43,270 nucleotides of DNA from Candidatus Kerfeldbacteria bacterium CG08_land_8_20_14_0_20_40_16 (GTDB taxonomy: Bacteria; Patescibacteriota; Patescibacteriia; UM-FILTER-42-10): positions 1-43,270 of the forward strand of contig PEXU01000043.1 of the NCBI GenBank assembly GCA_002774635.1. Reading direction: 5' to 3'. Positions within the stretch are counted from its first letter, which is position 1. Each line of letters opens with the position of its first letter. Below, piece by piece: positions 22,678 to 31,500 of this stretch. Both the position numbers and the translations under genes were made by a program. Below the pieces are notes generated by a model that saw only the letters and a program-made list of their open reading frames with translations, was not told the DNA's origin and did no database searches.

Positions 22678-22737
22678 CCGCAGGCGCAGAGACCTGCGGT
22701 CGAAATCTCCGAGCGCGGCTCTCTTGGCCGCGCTCGC
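22676..22737. repeat. Two GC-rich hairpins between leuS and tsaC
   Basis: ACCGCAGG/CCTGCGGT (22675-22699 region) and GAGCGCGGC/GCCGCGCTC (about 22711-22736), both perfect. No T run follows. They may separate the two transcripts. Confidence 0.65.
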
Positions 22738-22755
22738 ATGTAACGTGCAATTGGT

Positions 22756-23379
22756 ATGAAAATAATTAAAATTAAAAACAAGCACATAAGGCAATCCGAT
22801 TTAAAAAAAATAATTTTTTGTTTGAAAAAGGGCGGTATCATTATCTATCCCACCGAAACCGCTTATGCTCTCGGAGGAGACGCTTTAAATAGGGAAGTGG
22901 TCAAAAAAATTTTTTCCCTCAAATCCCGCTCCAAAAAGAATCCCTTGCCCGTAATCGTAGGTTCTCTTAATCAGGCAAAGAAGATCGCCGTTTTTGATCA
23001 ATGCTCTAGATTCCTGGCAAAGAAACATTGGCCTGGTCCTCTTACTTTAGTCTTGCCGAAAAAGAAAAACATCCCCCCTTTACTAACTGCTAATAAAAGA
23101 AAAATAGCAATTAGGATATCCGGCTTCTTATGGGCTCGAGAGATTGCTGAAAAATTAAGAAGGCCGCTAATCAGTACTAGCGCCAATGTTTCTGGTCAAG
23201 AAGAATGCTATACCGTAGGGGCTATTCTAAAACAATTTTCTCGAGTTTCAAAAGAAGTAAATCTGGCGCTGGATGCCGGAAGGCTGCCTAAGGTTAAGCC
23301 TTCTACCGTCGTGGAAGTGAAGAATGGCAAATTAAAAGTGCTAAGGGAGGGGCCGGTGAATTTAGCTGGTAGTTTTTAG
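22756..23379 (+). CDS. tsaC: L-threonylcarbamoyladenylate synthase (TsaC/YrdC/Sua5)
   Basis: 207 residues, the TsaC/YrdC core length without a Sua5 C-terminal domain. Motifs: GGIIIYPTETAYALGGDA (about 30-47), KSRSKKNPLPVIVGS (about 58-72), HWPGPLTLVLPKK and PLISTSANVSGQ. It makes threonylcarbamoyl-AMP from threonine, bicarbonate and ATP, the first step of t6A37 modification in ANN-decoding tRNAs. The partner TsaD/TsaB is not in the window. It begins shortly after the double hairpin. Confidence 0.94.
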   Translation: MKIIKIKNKHIRQSDLKKIIFCLKKGGIIIYPTETAYALGGDALNREVVKKIFSLKSRSKKNPLPVIVGSLNQAKKIAVFDQCSRFLAKKHWPGPLTLVLPKKKNIPPLLTANKRKIAIRISGFLWAREIAEKLRRPLISTSANVSGQEECYTVGAILKQFSRVSKEVNLALDAGRLPKVKPSTVVEVKNGKLKVLREGPVNLAGSF

Positions 23380-23397
23380 GAAACGAGCTGAGATAAT

Positions 23398-23540
23398 TAA
23401 AAACGAAAAAGTAAAAATTAAAAACTACAGATGAAAATTGAAAATTATTGCGAGTCAAACAAAGAAGTATAGAGAATCTAAAATAACATTACGCTTTATT
23501 TTGTAGTTTTTCATTTTTCACTTTTAATTTTTCATTGAAA
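23398..23540. repeat. ORF-less AT-rich inverted repeat
   Basis: Left arm (about 23398-23430, with ATTAAAAACTACA) and right arm (about 23500-23540, with TGTAGTTTTTCA and CTTTTAATTTTTCAT) are imperfect complements. The ~70 bases between hold no gene. The style matches the arms around the four-helix-bundle gene. Confidence 0.6.
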
Positions 23541-23560
23541 AGGTTTAATCCCAAAAAGCG

Positions 23561-24427
23561 ATGAATTCCCTCTTATCCGAAATAAAATACTTAGCCAGAA
23601 AATCGGGTCTGCGGCCGCAGCGCCAGAGCGGACAGAATTTTTTGATTAACCAATCAGTATTTGAAAAAATTATCGCCTGTTCCGATCTTTCCCCAGATGA
23701 CCGGGTGCTAGAAATTGGCGCTGGATTCGGCACCCTGACCAAAGAGTTGGCTCAGCGCGCGAAAAGAGTGTGGGCGATTGAGTTAGAAAAAAGATTTATT
23801 CCTTCTTTGACAAAATTGTCTTCAGTTTTTCCAACCATTGAAGTAATTAAAAACGATGTCAGGAAAGTGAAGATCGATTTATTAATAAATGGAGCGCCCT
23901 ATAAAATAGTGGCCAACCTTCCCTATAACATAACTTCTTATCTGCTAAGGAGATTTTTAGCGCAGGAGCCCAAGCCTTCTCTGATGGTTCTTTTGATTCA
24001 AAAAGAAGTAGCAGAAAGAATTACCGCTCTGCCCGGTGATTTAAGCCTTCTGGGAGTATCGGTGCAATTTTATGCCGAGCCTAAAATTATTCAGGTAATT
24101 AAAAAAAATAACTTTTGGCCGGAGCCAGCAGTGGACAGCGCCATCGTCAAAATAGAAAAAATAAAAACTAAAGAGAGTGTTAGGAAAGAGTTAAAGAAAT
24201 GGGGTGATCTTGACGAGCAAGATTTTTTCCAAGTGGTGCGGGCAGGATTTTCCGCTAAGAGAAAACAGATTCATAATAACCTTGCTAATAGCTTCCATAC
24301 CGAGAAAGGAAAAATAAAGGAGGTTTTTGAACAAGTAGGATTGGATTCTGCAATCCGGTCTCAGTCTCTTTCACTGGAAGATTGGAAAAGGCTTACTGCT
24401 ATCCTGGAAAAAGAAGCCATAATCTGA
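23561..24427 (+). CDS. rsmA: 16S rRNA adenine(1518/1519) dimethyltransferase
   Basis: 288 residues. Motifs of KsgA/RsmA: GQNFLINQSVFEKI (about 27-40), the SAM loop VLEIGAGFGTLT (about 50-61), AIELEKRF, ANLPYNITSYLLRRFL (about 126-141) and FSAKRKQIHNNL near the C-terminus. It dimethylates A1518 and A1519 in helix 45 late in small-subunit assembly. With rsmI and rpsO it adds to the ribosome-assembly content of the window. The AT-rich repeat at 23398-23540 lies just upstream. Confidence 0.95.
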   Translation: MNSLLSEIKYLARKSGLRPQRQSGQNFLINQSVFEKIIACSDLSPDDRVLEIGAGFGTLTKELAQRAKRVWAIELEKRFIPSLTKLSSVFPTIEVIKNDVRKVKIDLLINGAPYKIVANLPYNITSYLLRRFLAQEPKPSLMVLLIQKEVAERITALPGDLSLLGVSVQFYAEPKIIQVIKKNNFWPEPAVDSAIVKIEKIKTKESVRKELKKWGDLDEQDFFQVVRAGFSAKRKQIHNNLANSFHTEKGKIKEVFEQVGLDSAIRSQSLSLEDWKRLTAILEKEAII

Positions 24428-24435
24428 TTTGAACG

Positions 24436-24468
24436 GCGGATTTAAGCATTAAATCAACCCAAATCCGC
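24436..24468 (+). terminator. Hairpin after rsmA
   Basis: GCGGATTT (24436-24443) pairs with AAATCCGC (24461-24468). Followed by TAAAAAAG and no T run, so its role as terminator is uncertain. Confidence 0.45.
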
Positions 24469-24482
24469 TAAAAAAGCTTAAT

Positions 24483-24511
24483 TTGACACTTAGGGTAGAT
24501 TGTGATATAAT
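24483..24511 (+). promoter_or_regulatory. Perfect consensus promoter of the surface-protein operon
   Basis: TTGACA (24483-24488), 17-base spacer, TATAAT (24506-24511). The predicted start is near 24518, with a leader of about 214 nt before the first gene. It is the only fully consensus promoter (both boxes) seen in the window. Confidence 0.9.
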
Positions 24512-24525
24512 GGTGACGATTAATT

Positions 24526-24618
24526 GACGGTTTATCCTATTATTTTTCCCTTCATTCTGCTTCGGAAAAGCGATCTAAGTCAGAATTGCGATAAAGTAAC
24601 ATATAATAATAAACCGTC
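24526..24618 (+). promoter_or_regulatory. Structured leader RNA of the surface-protein operon
   Basis: Three nested helices: GACGGTTTAT (24526-24535) with ATAAACCGTC (24609-24618), ATTCTG (24554-24559) with CAGAAT (24581-24586), and CTT/AAG around CGGAA inside (24560-24571). It begins about eight bases after the predicted start. It matches no riboswitch class I recognise. From 24619 to 24731 there is a GC-rich repeat remnant and no gene. Confidence 0.6.
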
Positions 24619-24731
24619 ATCCCGAGTCTCGCGTCTACTACCAGTCTCATTTCCCTCCAATTAAAGGCGGGCGGGACAAGGGATTACCTTAGATTATAGA
24701 GGAAATTAGTCCAATTTAATGAATTTCCCAA

Positions 24732-25517
24732 ATGGAGATTTCCCCTCATCCGGATTCAGAAAAAAAGAGCCAGGATCAGATTCAAAAAAGACAAAGAATT
24801 ATCACTGGTACTCTTGTATTTGTGGGATTGGCCGCTTTTACCTTTGGAATTTTTCGGATAATTGGGACCATTAACTCTCCTTTTAAAATGAAGAGCACTG
24901 AAATTACTGAAACTTCCTTCCTTTTAAACTCTTCCCAGGAAGCAGAAATTGATCAGTTAAGAAATAAGGATACTGATAATGACGGCCTGAGCGATTTTGA
25001 CGAGCTTTACTCTTACAAAACCAGCCCCTATGTTCGTGATTCAGACAGTGACGGTTTTAATGATAAAGAAGAGGTTGACAGCGGAAACGATCCCAACTGT
25101 CCTAGAGATCAAAACTGCTCAGTTACTCAAACAACTCCTTTAGAAGAAGCAACCCTTCCTGCTCAAGGGGAATTATCATCAGAAGATCTAAGAACTACCT
25201 TGAAAAACTTAGGAGCGCCGGCCAATCTGGTTGACACTATGGATGACGCGACGCTTCAGCAGGTATACGAGCAGACTTTAGCAGAAACTGGCGTCACTAC
25301 GGATCAACTGACTAATACCGGCGAGGTTCCTTCTAATTTAGAAGAATTAGTACCCAGCGACACCTCCAGCCAGGCGATTACTTTAGAGATGCTGCAGTCT
25401 TTGGATGCTGCTCAATTAAGAAGCTTATTGCAGCAAAGCGGGGTAGATGAAGCAACCTTGAGTCAGGTTGATGACGCAACATTAGAAGCATTGTACCAAC
25501 AAGCATTAGGCGAATAA
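24732..25517 (+). CDS. Membrane-anchored TSP3-type calcium-binding protein
   Basis: 261 residues. A single membrane segment lies at about 22-46 (IITGTLVFVGLAAFTFGIF). Then come two thrombospondin-type-3/EF-like calcium repeats, DTDNDGLSDFDELYSYKTSP and DSDSDGFNDKEEVDSGNDP (about 80-120). The C-terminal part contains two copies of a helical unit of about 35 residues built on LR-x2-L...DDATL-x3-Y-x-Q-x-L (about 150-186 and 229-261). The function is unknown. As the first gene of the operon with the giant protein, it is likely part of the same cell-surface assembly, with calcium rigidifying the stalk (inference). Confidence 0.85.
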   Translation: MEISPHPDSEKKSQDQIQKRQRIITGTLVFVGLAAFTFGIFRIIGTINSPFKMKSTEITETSFLLNSSQEAEIDQLRNKDTDNDGLSDFDELYSYKTSPYVRDSDSDGFNDKEEVDSGNDPNCPRDQNCSVTQTTPLEEATLPAQGELSSEDLRTTLKNLGAPANLVDTMDDATLQQVYEQTLAETGVTTDQLTNTGEVPSNLEELVPSDTSSQAITLEMLQSLDAAQLRSLLQQSGVDEATLSQVDDATLEALYQQALGE

Positions 25518-25552
25518 TTACAGGTGACAGAATAAAAATTCTATTTTTTCAA

Positions 25553-28500
25553 ATGGAAGAGGGTAATCAACAATTCAATTCCAAGACAAAAAAAAGCTTG
25601 ATCAGCAGCTTAATTTTGTTTATTCTTATTTTTCAGATTTTATTACTTGTTCCCAGACCCGCCCAAGCCATATTTGGAGCAGGTGATGTTACTTTTTCTA
25701 CCATAGTTGCTGACATTCCCGGTAAAATTTTGGATACGATGAAAAAACTGGTAAAACAGGTTGTGGCAAGTGCTTATAAAAACGCTTTAAGAACTTTTAC
25801 TCAAAAGATTGCTTATAATACGGCGGTTAAAATCGCCAGCGGTGGCGCTGGACAAGGACCTTTATTTACTACCAAGGAATTTACTTCATTATTAAGAGAT
25901 GCTGGAGATGCTGCTATTGGGGATGCGCTGGATACGATGTCTACTGAAGCCTGGGGATTCAGTCTTTGCGATGCCGATCCTAAAATTAGAATAGATATCC
26001 AAGCCAACCTAGCGCTTGATTTGGGAATCTCGGAACCACGTCAAGCGAAATGTACCGGAAGTGAAATTTTTAATAACCTGGCCAATGCCCAGCCAATTGA
26101 GGTAACGGGCGGCTTGGGCATTGGCATTGCCGGCCAAGATCCCGCGCAAGTATCAGCCGCATTAATGAAATCTTTTCCTGAAGTCTTTAGCCCGGAGGGG
26201 AATAATTTGGGGCAGTATTTAAAAATGTATTCTCTAACCAAAGAAAAAGAGGAAAAAGCGAAAGAAAAAGCTAAAGAAGAAGCAACCTCCGAGGGTGGCT
26301 TCCTTCCTTTAAAAAGCATAATTACCGGCGATACCAAAACACCGGCCAAAACCATTGGGGGAACCCAGCTGTTTTCTTTAGAGCAGGCGATTAATCCAGA
26401 CAATACTTTTACCGGTGAACTGGCCGCTGACTTCATAGGGGTTTTTACCAATACCTTAATTAAGAAATATATGGAAACCATTTTAACCAAAGGGTTGAAT
26501 CCTGGTGCCGATACTTCTGGAGGAAATTTAACAAATTTGCTCGCTGGAGGGGGTTCCGGAATAGCAGCGGCCGAAGCCAAATTCGCCTCGTTTACCCAAC
26601 CTAATCTAGGCGGCGGCGGTTCAATAGATATTTTGAACAAACTATCCATTTGTCCGGCTCAGTATGCTGAAGTAGAAAACTGCGTGATGGATTCTAATTT
26701 TAGAACGGCCGTGGAGCAACACTTACGGGTAGAAGAAGCAATTGAAATGGGTTATTTGGATGGCGGTAAACCTTTTGGCTACGGTCAGGGCGGATCTTTG
26801 CTTGATTATCAAAGCGGCTATGCTTACCGCAATCTGGTAATTATGCGCAGACACCGGATAGTGCCGGTCACTTGGGAACTGGCCGCTCAATACATTATGG
26901 ATTATGGGGCGGGTAATTACAGTTTGAATGATTTAGTCGCTTTATACGATGATGAGACCTCTCCTTTCTACCACTTAATCGATCCGGATTGGGTGTTGAA
27001 AGCGCCGGATAACTATTGTCGCCGGCAGGGCTATGGAGAAGGAACAGTATTTGATGAATATTTCGACCACGATGGTGAAAACGTTACTCCTAAAGTCAGA
27101 GAGGTTCAAAGACAGGAAACTTGCGTGGATGATCAATCCTGTATTGCGGAAAACGTTGATGGCACCTGCCAAGCCTACGGCTACTGCATCAAAGAAGATC
27201 CCATCTGGAAATTCAGCGGAGATCAATGCCCTGATTACTATGCCAGCTGTAAAACCTATCAAAGCAGAGACGGTCAGCAAACTTCCTACCTGGAAGATAC
27301 CTTAGATTTTAACGGCTGTACCGCCGACAACGTCGGGTGTCAGTGGTATTGCAAGCTATATGATGATGCTAATGAAAGATGGAGGTGTTATTGGGATGGG
27401 GATGATTACGGTTATTACGGCAGTTCTAATCCTTGGGGCCCAGCAGCAGTAAATAATAATCAGTATTATGACTGGCTGGCTCATTTAGATGCCAGCGCCC
27501 AAACCTGTGATGCCAGCGCCGAAGGATGTCAGGAGTTTTTAAGAACCACCAGCGGCACCAATTTAATTAAGAATGACAATTTTGATTACTTTACCGGCAC
27601 CGTGGATGATGGAGTTCCAGACACCGTTAATTCTTGGGACCCGCAAGGCGCGGCTGCTCCAGAAATAGTAACAATTGATACCACCACTCCTTATCGGGGA
27701 TACAATGCGGTAAAACTTCCGCATGGGGCTCCCGCCAGCGACAGTATCCGTTATACTCACGTCAGCACCAGATCAGTGATAGGCCGTACTTTTACTTTCT
27801 CAGTCTTCGCTAAATCGGACGACAGCGCCGCTTGCGGGGGAAATGCCAGTATTAAATTGAGCACCAATTTAGGGAGCAGTCTCGTAACTCTGCCCATTGA
27901 TAATCTAAACAATAGCTGGCAAAGGTATGAGTTAAGCCAGACTTTTGATGTGAATTTTGATAATGTGGAAGTCTACCTGGGCGTTGATAGCGGATGCAAT
28001 GTATTTTTTGACTCCGCTATGTTAGAAGAAAAAGTAATCGGCGAATCGACTAATGCCGGTGAATTTATTGATTACGGCACAGTTAATAAGCTCTATCTTG
28101 CCGGCGAAAGGCTTTCTTGTTCCGACGAGGATGTCGGCTGTCAGTGGTATACCCCGCTGGCTGGCGGTGATCCGGTTCCCGCTAAAATATCTTCTGATGA
28201 TCTGTGTTTAGAAAGCGAAGTTGGCTGTAAAGCCTATGAAGAAACGCCATTAACTAATATTATTCCGGATTCGAATAATGTGAATCGAACCGGAAAATAC
28301 TGTTCCGTGGTGCCGCCGTCAGGCATACCCACACCGTGTTATTCTGATGAACCGCCTGACGATTGTCCTGGTGCTAACAATTACTGCTATCCCAGCATCT
28401 CATTAATCGCTTCTACGGGCACCCAATGCTCTGCCGCTTATGTCGGTTGCGAAGAATTTACCAATTTGGACGAAGTGGCCAAAGGGGGTGAAGGCAAAGA

Positions 28501-31500
28501 ATATTACACCTTCTTAAAACAGTGCGTTCCTTTAGACGATCCTAGTATTGCTACTTACTATGCTTGGGAGGGCGATGAAGTGGCCGGCTACCAGTTAAGA
28601 GCTTTCAAGCTGAAAGTAAGTAATTTGAACCCCTTTCCCGGTGAAAGAGGAAGAGCGCCTTGTACTCATTTAGAGATTGGGGAAGATCTTCCTCTTGATT
28701 GTAAGGATACTTCAACAAACGTTCAGGAATGTTCTTCGGTTTACGGAACCGATCCGGATTGCATAGAATTCTTTGATGCCAGTTTACGTACTTTTTACCG
28801 TTATAAATCGCAAACCATTACCGTCTCGGATAACTGCCACCCGGAAAGAAACTCACTGGATGATCAAGTTTATTACGGACTGCCTTCAGAAAGCACCAGC
28901 TGTCCGGCTTCCACGGCAGGTTGCCGGGAATATTTAGGCAATGCCGGCTATAATTATCAGGAAATATTTAATGATAATTTTGAAGGTGGAACAATTCAGG
29001 AGTGGTGGGGTGGTACATTAAGCAATGCATCCATTATTGCAGGAGGCCATTCAGTTTTCGCTACTAGCGAACTGCATAGGAATATTGATGGCCTGACCGA
29101 GGATAAAAAAACATATTTACTTACTTTTTGGGCCAAAGGCAACGGCACTCCTCTTATTCATTTTATGAATGCAATTCCCGGTCCCGGGCGCACTGGTATG
29201 TTTGCTGATGATGAGCCTAGTACCCCTGCTCCCGAAATTACTCTTGACCCAGACGAGTGGCATTCTTATACTCTTGGTCCTGTGACAATAGATATTAATG
29301 ATTCAGATAATTGGCTTAATTTTCTTCCTGCCGAGCTGTATATTCATAATTTGAGCGGAGAGAGTTTCTTTGACAATATTGTCCTAACCGAAACCACGGA
29401 CAATATCTATTTAATCAGAGGTTCGGCCACCATCTGCACCGGATCAGAAAACTGCGCGGCTTATCAAGGCGCCAACAATCAAACCTATTACTTAAAGTCA
29501 TTCACCAAACTTTGCGCTGAAGAAGTGGCCGGCTGCGAGGAATTGATTGATACCAGGAACACTTCTAATCCCTACAGTGAAACATTTGGCACGGAAACAC
29601 AGAGCATAATTTATACTTTTGATGATGTCACCGTTAATTACGTCAATAATCCTGAAGTTTACTGTGATGCTGCTGACCGCGGCTGCCGGGCATTGGGTAG
29701 ACCGGTAATTACTCCTAACGATCCCGACGTGCTGACCGATTATGAAACGGTCTACCTTAAAGACGACGCGGAACAGTATTCCACTATTTGGTGCGACCAA
29801 TCAGAAGTGGGCTGTGAGCAGTACAGTTTCAGCGGCGGATCAGGAACCGCCTACTTTAAAGATCCGGGCGCTAAAGTTTGCGAATATAAACAGCCGACTG
29901 GCTCCTTAGTTTATGATTGGTATAAGAGCGGAACAGAGGAAGAATGTCCGACCACTAATCCTCCTGATGATCCAGCACCGTTTATTCCTAATCAAGGTTG
30001 GGTCGGATTATGCACTAACCAGTACGACGGCTGTACCGCCTATCGCGATCCAAGGGATCCGGTAGGATGCAACCCGGATTATCCTTATGAAGTAGATGAA
30101 TACAGCAACCCGATTAGGCGGGTATCGTCCCCGGGCTGTGAAACCTATTATTATATCAACTACAGCGTAGACCAGAATTCCTGCAACGGAACGGTAGATG
30201 AGCAGAAAGGCTGCAAGCTGTTCTATGACACTGATGACCCCGCCAATGTTTTCACGGCCGATTTAAGCCCGGATGGGCAAAAGACGTATTGTGATGATTC
30301 CGACCCCAGTTATTATGGAGCGGTCTGTACTACCGATTCTGATTGCGGCAGTGGCACCTGTGTCGAAAACGTTGAATCGGGAATACCTTATAACTGCGAT
30401 CAAACAGTGGTTGATCCCACCGATCCTTTGTTCTGCGATTCTAATTCGGTAATTAAAGTAGAAAGAGACCGGGTCTGCGACGAGTGGCTCTATTGCAAAA
30501 CTTCTTTGCAGGTAGATGATCCAAATGATTCGGACGGTGACGGTCAGACCACGGAAGAAGCCTGCGTTGAAATTGGTACCTGCAATCAATTGGGAGCCAG
30601 CGGGCTGTGCAGTCATCCGATAGAAGAAAGCCCGGTTAACGTAACGGGCGGAATCGCCGGCTATGATCTTGATCAATTCCAAAATATGTCCGGCTTTGTC
30701 AGCGCCGGTTTGATGTACGGCTGTTCCAATGACTATGCCATCAGCTGTACCGTTGCCACCGAAGATTCCGATTGCGGATCAGGGAATCATTGTGAAATCA
30801 TTGAAGGCTATTTTCCTTATTCGGAAATGTACGAGGTGGGATTGGGCGGAGCCAGCGTTGATGACTTGGTTCCTTTCGGCGATTTTGAATCCGATTCCAC
30901 AAAAAATTTCATGGTTTGCGAGGGCGCTGGTGATCAGAAAGAAGCTTGTTTAGATGATAGCCAGTGTCCGAGTGGTGCAAGTGGTGCTTGCCACGGGTCT
31001 GATAAGTGGGGTGTCATTAGCTCTGGTCGTATCGACATAACAGAGGGTCCAGGAAATTCAGCGGCATTGGATGAAAATAATTATCTGCTTTATACCGCCG
31101 AAGACAGCAGTTCAAACGGCCAGGGAGTAAGGGTGAACTTAGGCCCCAATATTGCCAACCTTCAGGAATATACCGCTTCTTTTGAATTCAAATTTGAAGA
31201 TCCGCCCGCGGCCGGCCAGTCGGCAATAACCGTTTCGTTTGCTCAATTTGATGACGTCGTGCCGACCAGCATTATTTGGCAAGAATCTTTAGGCCAATTT
31301 GAGGGCACCACCGGCTGGCAGCAGTACATTATTGGCCCCTATGCCACTCAAAACGTTTTGGATGAAAGCAAGGATGTCTATCTTCTCTTTAAGAACAACA
31401 GCGCTAATTTATCATTCAGTTTAGAAAATGTTTCCCTAAAGCCGGTGCTGGCCGTCCAGTCCGCTGAAACCGGCGGGTTAAGAGGAGATTACTATGACTT

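Noticed and set aside
21918-22841. Minus-strand frames over the end of leuS
   Set aside because: They lie over conserved LeuRS motifs including KMSKS and the start of tsaC.
25518-25552. Terminator between the TSP3 gene and the giant gene (AGAAT-aaaa-ATTCT then TTTTTT)
   Set aside because: The stem is five bp and mostly A-T; the gap is 35 bases and the genes appear to be one operon. At most a weak attenuator.
26041-26649. 202-codon minus-strand frame inside the giant gene
   Set aside because: The plus-strand frame is continuous for 2778 codons with a signal peptide and recognisable domains; the minus frame is Pro/Ser-rich shadow text.
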